Of a DNA stretch of 64,000 nt, positions 9,565 through 17,675 are shown one piece after another. The notes below the pieces were generated by a model. The model was not told where the DNA came from and did not search any database. It was given only the letters and a program-made list of their open reading frames with translations. The position numbers and the translations under genes are program-made. Origin of the DNA: Moritella dasanensis ArB 0140 (GTDB lineage Bacteria > Pseudomonadota > Gammaproteobacteria > Enterobacterales > Moritellaceae); contig NZ_AKXQ01000008.1 of assembly GCF_000276805.1 (NCBI RefSeq), positions 124,001-188,000 on the forward strand. The letters run 5' to 3'. How positions within the stretch are numbered: position 1 is the stretch's first letter; each line of letters begins with the position of its first letter.

Positions 9565-9897
9565 ATGTCTAAAATGTTTTTCAAAGGTCGTATTGACGCA
9601 AGATTAAATCATGTTAAAGGTGGCTATAACACTAAGCGTGATATTAAATTGGGGTCGGAAGAATCGCCTTTAAACTTGAACGTTCAAACAGTAGAGCGTC
9701 AAACTGAAATTGAAGCAATTTTAGCGGAAACAAAATTAGTTGCGAACATTGAAGTAAATGCAGATAAAGAAGAAAACATCCGTGATTTAGACGGTATGTT
9801 GAATAAACCAAAAACAACTGTATTCGAAAAAACCCCGAATCGTAATGAACCTTGCTTGTGCGGCAGTGGCAAAAAATACAAAAAATGTTGTGCATAA
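9565..9897 (+). CDS. PBPRA1643-type SWIM/SEC-C metal-binding protein
   Basis: 110 residues. The C-terminus NEPCLCGSGKKYKKCC is a complete SEC-C zinc motif (CxCGSGxKxKxCC), as in SecA and many small proteins. The N-terminal MSKMFFKGRIDARLNHVKGGY block is characteristic of the small gammaproteobacterial family named after Photobacterium PBPRA1643. No enzymatic domain is present; the protein may deliver zinc or dock on ribosome/Sec components, but this is not established. Clear GGAACT-type upstream region and its own terminator indicate a monocistronic unit. Confidence 0.85.
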   Translation: MSKMFFKGRIDARLNHVKGGYNTKRDIKLGSEESPLNLNVQTVERQTEIEAILAETKLVANIEVNADKEENIRDLDGMLNKPKTTVFEKTPNRNEPCLCGSGKKYKKCCA

Positions 9898-9942
9898 TTT
9901 GATTTTTGCATAAATTATTTTAGTATTTAAACTATATATTAT

Positions 9943-9976
9943 TAAGCCCTTAATTATTTGATTAAGGGCTTTTTTT
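9943..9976 (+). terminator. Rho-independent terminator after SEC-C gene
   Basis: AGCCCTTAAT pairs with ATTAAGGGCT and is followed by a T7 run, 46 nt after the stop codon. Confidence 0.88.
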
Positions 9977-9982
9977 ATCGCT

Positions 9983-10072
9983 ACCACTTAATCTTCCTGA
10001 CGACCATATAGTGTGAGTATTGGCTTGTTTTACCGGTAACATAAACCACTTAATTTGCCATGTTGCCACTGA
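9983..10072 (+). promoter_or_regulatory. Putative BtsR (LytTR) direct-repeat sites
   Basis: ACCACTTA occurs at 9983-9990 and again at 10045-10052. Each copy is followed 20 nt later (start to start) by a weaker copy, ACCATATA at 10003 and GCCACTGA at 10065. The E. coli BtsR/YehT target is a direct repeat of ACC[GA]CT[CT]A with about 21-nt periodicity. The sites lie 68-157 nt upstream of a 14-codon ORF and next to btsSR, so autoregion control is plausible. Spacer is 12 rather than 13 nt, and the second half-sites are imperfect. Confidence 0.4.
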
Positions 10073-10139
10073 CTGAATCAATACTATTAATATGTACCTA
10101 TGTTACTAAAATTACGCTCATATAAATAAGGAGATCTAT

Positions 10140-10184
10140 ATGAGTTTGTTGTATTTTTTTTGGTGGCTAGCGTCTATCAACTAA
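10140..10184 (+). CDS. 14-residue hydrophobic micropeptide ORF
   Basis: ATG at 10140 is preceded by AAGGAG with 6-nt spacing, one of the best ribosome binding sites in the window. The product MSLLYFFWWLASIN is hydrophobic and aromatic, with two adjacent Trp codons, and would span at most the membrane interface. It could be a regulatory leader peptide (tandem Trp codons) or a membrane micropeptide; no downstream gene exists for attenuation because a terminator follows at 10304. Not assigned to any family. Confidence 0.4.
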   Translation: MSLLYFFWWLASIN

Positions 10185-10303
10185 GCTCGTACAGCACTGT
10201 TGCTGACAGGGATGCATAAAAGATTGAATGTAAATCAGCCTGGCAGGGGTGAAAAAGTGATTATACATTTAAGTAATGTTTCTTTATATTCAGTCTTTTG
10301 CAT

Positions 10304-10347
10304 AAAAATAGCCTTACTCACGACTACCGTGGTAAGGCTATTTTTTT
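10304..10347. terminator. Bidirectional terminator between small transcript and btsR
   Basis: AAAAATAGCCTTAC pairs with GTAAGGCTATTTTT (14 bp), followed by further T residues on the plus strand and preceded by A residues, which become T residues on the minus strand. It ends btsSR on the minus strand and the putative small transcript on the plus strand. Confidence 0.88.
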
Positions 10348-10360
10348 AGTTACATTATGC

Positions 10361-11074
10361 TTAAAGAATGCCTAAGTTTTGTTTTAACCGTTTCAAATAG
10401 CGACGGCTAACGGGGAGCGTTTGGCCACTGTTCGTCATGATTTCAGCCAAACCATTATCTAATAGTTGGATCTCTTTAATAGCCTTTAGATTGACTAGAT
10501 ATTGTCGGTGACAGCGGATCATTGGGGTTTTCTCTTCCAATATCTTTAATGTTAACTGACTTGTCGCTTCTTGCTGACCGGTATTAATGTATACGCCTGA
10601 TAGACCACTGTGTGCAAACTCAATATCTTTTGTCGCGATAATCAAAATACGATTGTGACCAATACAAGGTACATGCTCTAAGTGTGTCAGCGTGATAACA
10701 TCATAATTTGGTTGTTGGGTTGATTTAACTAAGCGTTCGACGGTTTTTTGGAGGCGAGCTGGGTCAACCGGTTTTAGCAAATAATCAAAGGCGTTTTCTT
10801 CAAAGGCTTTTACCGCATATTGGTCGTATGCTGTTGAAAAAACCACTTTCGGCATGGTGTCAGTATTTAACATCGACAGCATCTCGATACCGGTTATTTG
10901 TGGCATCTGAATGTCTAAAAATATAATATCAGGTTTGTATTTATTAATTAATTGTAACCCTTCAATTGCATTTTCTGCTTGTTGAATTACCTGAACTTGT
11001 TTGGTTTCATGTAATAATTCGATTAACTCTTCACGAGCATACTGTTCGTCGTCAATGACAATAGCGTTAAGCAT
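10361..11074 (-). CDS. btsR: LytTR response regulator BtsR (YehT)
   Basis: 237 residues. An N-terminal receiver domain has the acidic DDE at 8-10, phosphoacceptor Asp54 in IIFLDIQMP, and KPVD near residue 102; a C-terminal LytTR DNA-binding domain follows (IRCHRQYLVNLKAIKEIQLLDNG; LPVSRRYLKRLK). The match to E. coli BtsR/YehT extends over the whole length, including the GHNRI linker. With BtsS it forms a system that in E. coli responds to external pyruvate and activates the pyruvate transporter gene btsT; no btsT is present in this window. The start lies 3 nt after the btsS stop, so the genes are cotranscribed. Confidence 0.9.
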   Translation of the reverse strand: MLNAIVIDDEQYAREELIELLHETKQVQVIQQAENAIEGLQLINKYKPDIIFLDIQMPQITGIEMLSMLNTDTMPKVVFSTAYDQYAVKAFEENAFDYLLKPVDPARLQKTVERLVKSTQQPNYDVITLTHLEHVPCIGHNRILIIATKDIEFAHSGLSGVYINTGQQEATSQLTLKILEEKTPMIRCHRQYLVNLKAIKEIQLLDNGLAEIMTNSGQTLPVSRRYLKRLKQNLGIL

Positions 11075-11077
11075 GAG

Positions 11078-12781
11078 TTAGTTTTCCTTATTTGTTGTTA
11101 GCGTATTAGTTGTGGCCGTAGTTGGCAGCAAAAATGATACTTGGGTCAGCTTATTCTTGGTCGTTGTTATTTGTAGACTCGAGCGCTCATTAAAATGATT
11201 AACGAGTCGCTTATCTACTATTTTAAGTCCTAACCCCGTTGATTCTTCTTTGTTCTTGACAAATGTACCGGCATTGTCAGTCACAACAATGCGTGTCCCT
11301 TCAGTCGTTTTATGGCTGTATATCTCTAACTTACCCGCGCTCAACATCGTTGAAATACCGTGTTTAATGGCATTTTCAATCAGGGGTTGCAGCGTAAAAG
11401 TCGGTAGTTTTATATCCATTAATGCGGGATCGATGTCAACGCTTACACGTAGTCGATTGGTCAGCCTTGCTTGTTCTATGGTGAGGTAGGCATTTACATG
11501 CGATAACTCCTCGCGCAAGCTGACAGACTCGATATTTTGCTTTAGATTTTTACGAAAAAATTGTGACAGGTGCTGTATTAAGATTCTGGCTTTTTCAGGT
11601 TCACGACGTGTTACAGCACTGATCGTCGTCAATGCATTGAACAAGAAGTGCGGATTAACTTGGGCGTGTAACAGTTTCAGTTCTGCTTGTGTTAACAAGG
11701 TTTGTTGTTGCTGGTAATGGCCCAGTAATATCTGACTAGACAGTAATTGCGCGATACCTTCTGCCATTGATACGTTGATGTTAGACAGTAGTTTTCGACG
11801 TGCTTCATAGAGTTTAATGGTACCGACCACTTTGTTATCACCATTGCGTAACGGCAGGATAATCGCAGTGCCTAGACGACAACGTCGGTTAACCTTGCAT
11901 TGGTAGGTATCAGCGGTGGTGTTTAGATCTATAATACGGTTTTCATCGATGGCTTGCTGGATGCTACTAGATATAGGCACGTTAGCATGATGGTGTTGTT
12001 CGCCGATGCCGATAAACGCTAAGATATTTTTGGTATCCGTGATGGCGATAGCGCCAACATTGGTCTCTTCATGAATGATACGAACAATTGTTTGCGCACT
12101 TTCAGTATTGAGCCCTTGATTGAGAATACCGACACTGCGATCTGCAATTCTAAGCGCGCGTTGTGAAAAAGTAGTCGAGTATTTTTCATAAATAGACTTT
12201 CTATCTTCAATAATACTCATGAATAACACCGCGCCGATGGTATTGGCGAGGATCATGGGTATGGCGACAGTCGTGACTAAGTCATATGCTTGTTGATAAG
12301 GTTCTGCGACAACCAGTATTATTGCCATTTGGGTCAGTTCTGCAAACAAGGTAATAAGAAAGATAACTTGTGGTTTGAATAAGTAGTTTATCTTATTCTT
12401 GCGCAATAGATAAACATGCAGTAAACCACCAATGAGCCCTTCGACAGAGGTTGAAATAGCACACGCTACATCGGTAAATCCGCCCATGAAGTAGCGATGT
12501 ATGCCACCTGTCATACCAACGGCTAATCCGACTATTGGTCCACCAAACAGTCCACCCATTACAGCGCCGATTGCACGCGTATTGGCGATGGCATCTTCAT
12601 ATTGCAGGCCAAAATAACTGCCCATGATACAAAATATCGAAAATATTAAGTAACAGCTAAACTTATGTTCCCAGCGTGAAGATATGTTTAACAACGGCAT
12701 AAAGATCGGGGTTTTGCTAAGCAAATAAGCAAAAACGAGGTAAACACACATTTGTTGTAATAGAGAGGGGATTAATTCCAT
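11078..12781 (-). CDS. btsS: Sensor histidine kinase BtsS (YehU), LytS family
   Basis: 567 residues, close to the 561 of E. coli BtsS. About six membrane helices in residues 1-190 form a 5TMR-LYT sensor (NTRAIGAVMGGLFGGP), followed by a GAF-like domain at ~200-350 and a LytS-type kinase: HAQVNPHFLFNALTT with the phosphoacceptor His378, and an HATPase with LQPLIENAIKHG and TGLGLKIV. Expected ligand is extracellular pyruvate, by homology. It is the first gene of the btsSR unit and diverges from a PAS-GGDEF gene across 326 nt. Confidence 0.9.
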   Translation of the reverse strand: MELIPSLLQQMCVYLVFAYLLSKTPIFMPLLNISSRWEHKFSCYLIFSIFCIMGSYFGLQYEDAIANTRAIGAVMGGLFGGPIVGLAVGMTGGIHRYFMGGFTDVACAISTSVEGLIGGLLHVYLLRKNKINYLFKPQVIFLITLFAELTQMAIILVVAEPYQQAYDLVTTVAIPMILANTIGAVLFMSIIEDRKSIYEKYSTTFSQRALRIADRSVGILNQGLNTESAQTIVRIIHEETNVGAIAITDTKNILAFIGIGEQHHHANVPISSSIQQAIDENRIIDLNTTADTYQCKVNRRCRLGTAIILPLRNGDNKVVGTIKLYEARRKLLSNINVSMAEGIAQLLSSQILLGHYQQQQTLLTQAELKLLHAQVNPHFLFNALTTISAVTRREPEKARILIQHLSQFFRKNLKQNIESVSLREELSHVNAYLTIEQARLTNRLRVSVDIDPALMDIKLPTFTLQPLIENAIKHGISTMLSAGKLEIYSHKTTEGTRIVVTDNAGTFVKNKEESTGLGLKIVDKRLVNHFNERSSLQITTTKNKLTQVSFLLPTTATTNTLTTNKEN

Positions 12782-13107
12782 AATTACATCTCAGTTTATA
12801 TATGTATAACAAACAGTAACGTTATTTTTATAGATGATTCGTATAAAGTAATTGGCTAAATGTGCTGTTTATTGATGAATTAATTAGGATACACAAACTT
12901 TTTTAAAAAACCTATTAAATATAATAGTTTAGATGTATTTAAGCGTTGTTTGAATGAATAATAACAGTTAGCTTAAATCGACTGCAATTTTGGTTTTAAT
13001 TTAATACTAATAAAGGAGTAATATTAAGGGTTTAAGGTATATATCCATAGTCTATGCTAGGGGTATTAAGTTATAATCATTTTTTCGCCAGTCTACATGG
13101 AATTAGT
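12782..13107. other. Intergenic, nothing recognised
   Basis: A+T-rich 326-nt gap between the divergent btsS and PAS-GGDEF genes; it must hold both promoters, but I see no clear operator, repeat or small gene in it. Confidence 0.6.
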
Positions 13108-13914
13108 ATGTCATTAATAAATCAAGTTATTCAAAGTTTCCCTGGATTAGTGGCGGTAAAAAAATTAACTGGTGAACATGTCGTTGTAAATGAAGGCTAC
13201 CAGGGCTTTTTTCCATTTGATATACATGGATTAACGCTTGACGACATTATAGAGAAAATTGAAGACAAAGATGTGATTGACCTATTACTACAGTGCAAAG
13301 TAAATGATGCGGCGGCGTTAGCTGAACCGGATAAGATGAAAACCAGTATTGAAACCTTCAATGACACCAGTTTTGAATCTGTGCGATATATTATGCAAGA
13401 AGGCGATGAGGAGTTCATGGCGTTATTGTCTTGGGATATCACCGAGAAAGTGAAAACGCAGCATAAACTAAATCAACGTTTACAGCATGATGACTTGACC
13501 GGCATTGCCAACAAAACGGCATTAATGCAACGTACTTTTTACAACAATAATACTGTCGTGTATTTGGACCTCGATAACTTCAAACGTATTAACGATACTT
13601 TTGGGCATTTAAAAGGTGACGAGATGCTGAGGAAGTTTGCTTTGTACATAAACAGTCAGCTACGCGACAAGGATACTATTTACCGTGTCGGTGGGGACGA
13701 ATTTGTGGTTGTGTTTGAAGATGTTGGCAAGGTTAAAATTGACCAACGTTTAACTCAAATACGTAATGATATGGAGTTAGATAAAGACTTTTTAGGGATT
13801 TCATTTAGCTTTGGGTTGCACGTGATGAGTCACGATATCACCTTGTCTGGTGCGCTTGAATCGGCAGATAAGTTGTTATATGTGAGTAAACAATTACGTA
13901 AAAGCCAGCGTTGA
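13108..13914 (+). CDS. Diguanylate cyclase with N-terminal PAS-like domain
   Basis: 268 residues from the Met at 13108; an upstream Met at 13054 is in frame, but the PAS-like domain begins right at MSLINQVIQSFPG, so the inner start is preferred. The N-terminal ~130 residues look like a PAS sensor (LVAVKKLTGEHVVVNEGYQGFFPF). The GGDEF domain is complete: DDLTGIANKTAL, DLDNFKRINDTFGHLKGD and the signature RVGGDEFVV. It should make cyclic di-GMP from two GTP in the cytoplasm. No inhibitory RxxD motif is evident five residues before GGDEF. Single gene. Confidence 0.85.
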   Translation: MSLINQVIQSFPGLVAVKKLTGEHVVVNEGYQGFFPFDIHGLTLDDIIEKIEDKDVIDLLLQCKVNDAAALAEPDKMKTSIETFNDTSFESVRYIMQEGDEEFMALLSWDITEKVKTQHKLNQRLQHDDLTGIANKTALMQRTFYNNNTVVYLDLDNFKRINDTFGHLKGDEMLRKFALYINSQLRDKDTIYRVGGDEFVVVFEDVGKVKIDQRLTQIRNDMELDKDFLGISFSFGLHVMSHDITLSGALESADKLLYVSKQLRKSQR

Positions 13915-13936
13915 CAGGGTTATTTATAGAAAACAG

Positions 13937-13990
13937 AATTAAGGCTATCAGTAAAATGAAGGTGATTAGCAGAATGAAGGTGATTAGTAG
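13937..13990. repeat. 18-bp tandem repeat, three copies
   Basis: Units at 13937-13954 (divergent), 13955-13972 and 13973-13990. The last two differ at one position (AATGAAGGTGATTAGCAG and ...GTAG). Begins 23 nt after the stop codon of the PAS-GGDEF gene. Confidence 0.85.
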
Positions 13991-13997
13991 AAAAGGC

Positions 13998-14027
13998 CGT
14001 TAGCAGCATATCAATATACTGCTAACG
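13998..14027. terminator. Hairpin between converging genes
   Basis: CGTTAGCAG / CTGCTAACG, a 9-bp perfect stem with a 12-nt loop; on the minus strand it is followed by GGCCTTTT, so it most likely terminates the GAF-domain gene. Confidence 0.65.
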
Positions 14028-14034
14028 CTTTACA

Positions 14035-14493
14035 TTACGAGAATGCTAATTCGATATCGTTTTTCAATTGCACTAATTCACTACACATCGATGGTTCACC
14101 TTCGTTAAAATCAAATGTTTTATCATTTAGCGCACAGATAGTGCCAACGACAACACCTTGATTAACAAGTGGGAAGCCTAGGTATACACCGAGGTTGAAT
14201 TTCACGTAATCTTCGTTGTCTTTCCATTCTTCATCAATACTGGCGTCTGGAATGAATACCGGTTGGGCAGTATCCACAACGCGTTCGCAATACAGTTCGT
14301 GACAACCCGGTTGTCTACTTTTCGGACCACAATCACCAACATTATAAATAGGCTGTTCATTGGCTACGACAACTTCCATTGTGTCGTGCTTTGACTCCAT
14401 AATCAGGATCGAGTGTAAACCTGAATGATCTGCAAGCGTATTAAGGCGCTTTTGCCATTCAGCGAATGACTGTGTGATGTTATCAAATGGCAT
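14035..14493 (-). CDS. Stand-alone GAF domain protein
   Basis: 152 residues consisting of a single GAF domain: the strand-helix order ends with VYLGFPLVNQGVVVGTICALNDKTFDF, a hallmark of GAF proteins that sense small molecules or redox state. Cys residues at CGPKSRQPGCHELYCERV could bind a ligand or metal, but this is speculative. No effector domain is attached, so it probably acts on a partner or hydrolyses/reduces a small molecule, as some free GAF proteins (e.g. fRMsr) do; the fRMsr Cys pattern is not clearly present. Monocistronic. Confidence 0.75.
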   Translation of the reverse strand: MPFDNITQSFAEWQKRLNTLADHSGLHSILIMESKHDTMEVVVANEQPIYNVGDCGPKSRQPGCHELYCERVVDTAQPVFIPDASIDEEWKDNEDYVKFNLGVYLGFPLVNQGVVVGTICALNDKTFDFNEGEPSMCSELVQLKNDIELAFS

Positions 14494-14689
14494 ATTTAAT
14501 TCCTTATATCCGTATTTGGAGTTTTTTTGATTATACCTATTAAGTGTGTTTTTTTAGTTGATTAGATCGCACTTTTACACACTTAACCGTAAATTATTGT
14601 CAGTCATAATGAATATATTACGATCTTAATCCGACTTATTTTAAGTTCATTTAGTCCTTTACTGTAGCAGCTGTTGTGGGTTGCAGCAA

Positions 14690-14713
14690 GAGCATGGCTA
14701 TTTCCTCATGCTC
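14690..14713 (-). terminator. Weak hairpin downstream of aldo/keto reductase
   Basis: GAGCATG / CATGCTC (7 bp) with a 10-nt loop, 48 nt beyond the reductase stop codon; there is no good T run, so rho-independent function is doubtful. Confidence 0.35.
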
Positions 14714-14760
14714 GTCACAATCCTTAATTCATTTATTAGCGCTAAGACTTAGCAACAAGA

Positions 14761-15819
14761 TTAAAACGGTGCTGGATAACGCTTAAACACAGCGCTTATA
14801 TCCGCTAATGTTTGTGGTGTTAACGGCGTTGCAAAGGCGTTAATGTTTTCTATTAGTTGCGCCTGTGTTGTTGCGCCGATAATGGTCGAGGTGACACCAT
14901 CAACTTGGTCACACCAGGCTAAGGCTAATTGTGCAGGGGTGATGCCACATTGATGGGCAATCTCGGCATACTCAGATGTCGCCAGTTGGGCAGCTTCGGT
15001 GTCCCTAAACAGCTTGTTACGTTGCGAGAATGTCCAGCGGCTGCCTTCCGGTCGTGCATTGTTTAAGTACTTGCCAGATAACATGCCGGTTGCTAGTGGT
15101 GACCAAGGTAAGTAAGCAATATCTTCATGTACGCAGTTTTCGACTAAATATGGCCAGTCTTTGGCGTGCAGTAGGCTGAATTCATTTTGAATCGATACCA
15201 TGCGTGGTAGGTCATATTGCTGGCTGAGTTTCAGGTAGGTATTAATACCCCAAGTTGTATCATCAGACAGACCACAAAAGCGGATCTTACCGGCATCAAC
15301 ACAACGTTTTAGCCCTTGTAATATATCCAGCATTTGCGCGGTATGATCGCCAGCGTTGATGTCACTAAAACGAACATCACTGGGTGTGTGACGGCCAAAA
15401 TGTGGGTTAGGGCGGTTTGGCCAGTGCAGTTGGAATAAGTCGATATAGTCAGTTTGCAGACGCTTTAATGAAGCATCAACAGCTTGAACGACACTGTCAC
15501 CTGTAATTGGCGCACCATTACGTACCCAAGGTAAACCCGGACCGGCAATTTTGGTTGCCAAGATAATGTCTTTACGGCGTTGTGGATTAGCCGCTAACCA
15601 ATTACCGATAATGGTTTCGGTTTTACCGTAGGTATCTGCTGACGGTGGCACGGCATACATTTCTGCCGTATCGATAAAGTTTACGCCTTGCGACAGCGCG
15701 TAGTCAATTTGTTGGTTGGCGTCTTGCTGGTTGTTCTGAAAACCCCATGTCATGCTGCCTAAGCAGACTCGTGACACAGACAAACCGCTACTACCGAGTA
15801 TTGAAAATTGCATTGTCAT
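14761..15819 (-). CDS. NADP(H)-dependent aldo/keto reductase, Tas-like
   Basis: 352 residues, an (alpha/beta)8 aldo/keto reductase of the size and style of E. coli Tas. The catalytic tetrad is visible: Asp50 and Tyr55 in NFIDTAEMY, Lys90 in ILATKIAG and His132 in LFQLHWPNR; the cofactor loop is in the C-terminal STIIGATTQAQLIENI. Physiological substrate unknown; Tas was found as a suppressor of tyrosine auxotrophy. It lies only 2 nt after the HD-GYP gene stop, so the two share a transcript although their roles do not obviously match. Confidence 0.85.
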   Translation of the reverse strand: MTMQFSILGSSGLSVSRVCLGSMTWGFQNNQQDANQQIDYALSQGVNFIDTAEMYAVPPSADTYGKTETIIGNWLAANPQRRKDIILATKIAGPGLPWVRNGAPITGDSVVQAVDASLKRLQTDYIDLFQLHWPNRPNPHFGRHTPSDVRFSDINAGDHTAQMLDILQGLKRCVDAGKIRFCGLSDDTTWGINTYLKLSQQYDLPRMVSIQNEFSLLHAKDWPYLVENCVHEDIAYLPWSPLATGMLSGKYLNNARPEGSRWTFSQRNKLFRDTEAAQLATSEYAEIAHQCGITPAQLALAWCDQVDGVTSTIIGATTQAQLIENINAFATPLTPQTLADISAVFKRYPAPF

Positions 15820-15821
15820 CC

Positions 15822-17276
15822 TTATGCTGCTTGTTCTTTTTCATCGTTATACGTTAGGGCAATACTAACAAACATTTGTTCACAATTAATGAATGCTTCA
15901 ACCACTGCTGGATCAAAGTGGCTGCCATTACCCGCTAAGATAATTTCTTTGGCCTTATCGTGGCTGAATGCAGGTTTGTAAACCCGTTTAGAGATCAGCG
16001 CATCATACACATCGGCCAGTGCCATCAAGCGTCCTGATAGCGGAATGTCATCGCCACTTAATTGATAAGGGTAACCGCTGCCGTCCCATTTTTCATGGTG
16101 GCTGAGGGCAATTTCACGGGCGATAGCCAGAAAGCTGTTTGAACCCATTTGTTTTTCTGCCACGGCAATGGATTCTGCACCTATCATGGCATGGGTTTTC
16201 ATGATGGTAAATTCGTCATCAGTCAGTTTACCGGGTTTCAGCAAAATGGCATCGGGGATGCCGACTTTACCAATGTCATGTAGCGGTGCGGATTTGTAGA
16301 GTAAATCCACCGTCTCATTGGTTAAATAATCACGGTATTTAACGTGGTTCTGCAGTTGAATAGCTAATGCGCGCACGTATTCTTGGGTACGTAATATGTG
16401 CCCGCCGGTTTCATTATCGCGCGCTTCTGCTAATGCTGACAAACCGACAATCGCCACATCTCGGGTTTGTATTATTTCGTCTTTGCTTTGCGCCAGCTTG
16501 TTGAGCATATCATTGGTGTAATAAGCAATAATCCCCAGTTCACCTTGATGTGAAACCGGTACGCGCGCACTGAGGTCACCGTTGGCAGCGGCGATCAATA
16601 CCCGTTGCTGATTATCTAATAATAGTCGTAATAACTGTAACCAATGATACATGATCGTGCAGGTATACATAATCAATACCACGGCGACAAAGGCAAATTC
16701 TTTGATGATGCTGACTAGCGCGGCTTGTTCTTCGATTTGACCGATATTGTCGGTTAACCAGCGCACATCTTTGACCATGATCATGGCTAAAATAGTGGTT
16801 AACATCATCACGATAAACACCACTAACACGGCAAGTTGACTGGCAATGGAATGACGCATATGAGTCATCTGCTCGGGCAACTGTTGGTATTCGGTGTGTG
16901 GGTAATGTTTCACTTGCGCTTGCAGTGCTAAATCGAGACTAATGAGTGTCCCTAAACTGCCAATCCCAAACAGCACCTTCAAGCCACTTTCAACTGGAAA
17001 GTCATAATAACTGTGATACCAAGCAGAAAGCGCTATTGCCCCAACAATGAAAATGCTCCACTCGAGTAAAGCATTTTTAAAGCCGACGCGATCTTGGATC
17101 AACTTGGTTCTCACAACGAACATGGCGGTGAACGCGATAAAGGTATAAGCACTCGTCTGCCAGATTGAAATGGATTCGATAAAGGGACAGACACGACCAC
17201 CATAAATACTGAAGATCACGGCAGCACAGAAATAATGTAGCGCCGCGCGTTGTTTTGTGAGTGTTAACATCGTCAT
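15822..17276 (-). CDS. Membrane HD-GYP cyclic-di-GMP phosphodiesterase
   Basis: 484 residues from Met at 17276; an upstream in-frame Met at 17369 would add 31 polar residues and is less likely. About seven hydrophobic segments lie in residues 10-235 (two groups), then a HAMP-like linker (LIAAANGDLSARVPVSHQGELG), then a complete HD-GYP domain with PLHDIGKVGIPD, LSHHEKWDGSGYP and the surrounding metal-ligand His/Asp residues. It should hydrolyse cyclic di-GMP to pGpG/GMP under control of a membrane sensor. First gene of a two-gene unit with the aldo/keto reductase. Confidence 0.88.
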   Translation of the reverse strand: MTMLTLTKQRAALHYFCAAVIFSIYGGRVCPFIESISIWQTSAYTFIAFTAMFVVRTKLIQDRVGFKNALLEWSIFIVGAIALSAWYHSYYDFPVESGLKVLFGIGSLGTLISLDLALQAQVKHYPHTEYQQLPEQMTHMRHSIASQLAVLVVFIVMMLTTILAMIMVKDVRWLTDNIGQIEEQAALVSIIKEFAFVAVVLIMYTCTIMYHWLQLLRLLLDNQQRVLIAAANGDLSARVPVSHQGELGIIAYYTNDMLNKLAQSKDEIIQTRDVAIVGLSALAEARDNETGGHILRTQEYVRALAIQLQNHVKYRDYLTNETVDLLYKSAPLHDIGKVGIPDAILLKPGKLTDDEFTIMKTHAMIGAESIAVAEKQMGSNSFLAIAREIALSHHEKWDGSGYPYQLSGDDIPLSGRLMALADVYDALISKRVYKPAFSHDKAKEIILAGNGSHFDPAVVEAFINCEQMFVSIALTYNDEKEQAA

Positions 17277-17675
17277 AGGTGCATTCCTAGGCTTAAAAGT
17301 GCAGTCAGTATACTGACTTTTTATCGAGATACTATGCTCCTTGTGGACTATTATTCTATACGTTATCAATTAAGTTAACGTTAACATTATAAAATAACTA
17401 ATATCTTATTAAATCAGTGGCTTATGTTGTTTGTCATATGTATGGAATGGCTTTTTATGCAAGCTGGATAGCTCCGACCAGACATTTTTCATTACTATTT
17501 TTCGATCCAGCTCACATATATGTGAAGCATTGTCACGTTTTTTGATTGTTAGGTTAGGACTACCTAGTTATTAGTATTTTTGAGTGCTTTAATGCTTATC
17601 TAGTACTTATGATTGCAGTATTCAAGCTGAGTGTTTCAGTAAGGTTAAGCGGTTACAACTTTATAGGAGAGAGAA
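17277..17675. other. Divergent promoter region, HD-GYP / sigma factor
   Basis: 399 nt without a gene. It contains an 8-bp inverted repeat, AGCTGGAT (17462-17469) and ATCCAGCT (17505-17512), separated by 35 nt, of unclear meaning. The sigma factor ribosome binding site is TAGGAGAGA just before 17676. Nothing else recognised. Confidence 0.5.

Larger units (their letters stand above)
10110..10348 (+). ncRNA. Candidate structured transcript carrying a 14-codon ORF
   Basis: No long gene lies between 9898 and 10360, yet the stretch looks like a transcription unit: BtsR-like sites, a 14-codon ORF with an ideal ribosome binding site, then long-range pairing of 10212-10229 (ATGCATAAAAGATTGAAT) with 10288-10303 (ATTCAGTCTTTTGCAT; one bulge, one G-U), an inner helix ATGTAAATC (10228-10236) with GATTATACAT (10259-10268), and a strong plus-strand terminator at 10304-10347. 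This could be a small RNA, a dual-function RNA or an mRNA for a micropeptide. The 5' end is not determined; 10110 is a guess. Confidence 0.4.

Noticed and set aside
9644-9987. Minus-strand open frames over the SEC-C gene
   Set aside because: Shadow frames; the plus-strand frame has the full SEC-C motif, ribosome binding site and terminator.
10212-10349. Plus-strand ORF of ~45 codons after the micropeptide
   Set aside because: It reads straight into the terminator hairpin and its T run; the sequence is better explained as RNA structure.
17462-17512. 8-bp inverted repeat upstream of the sigma factor as an operator
   Set aside because: Arms are 35 nt apart; may be chance. Kept only as a note in the intergenic entry.
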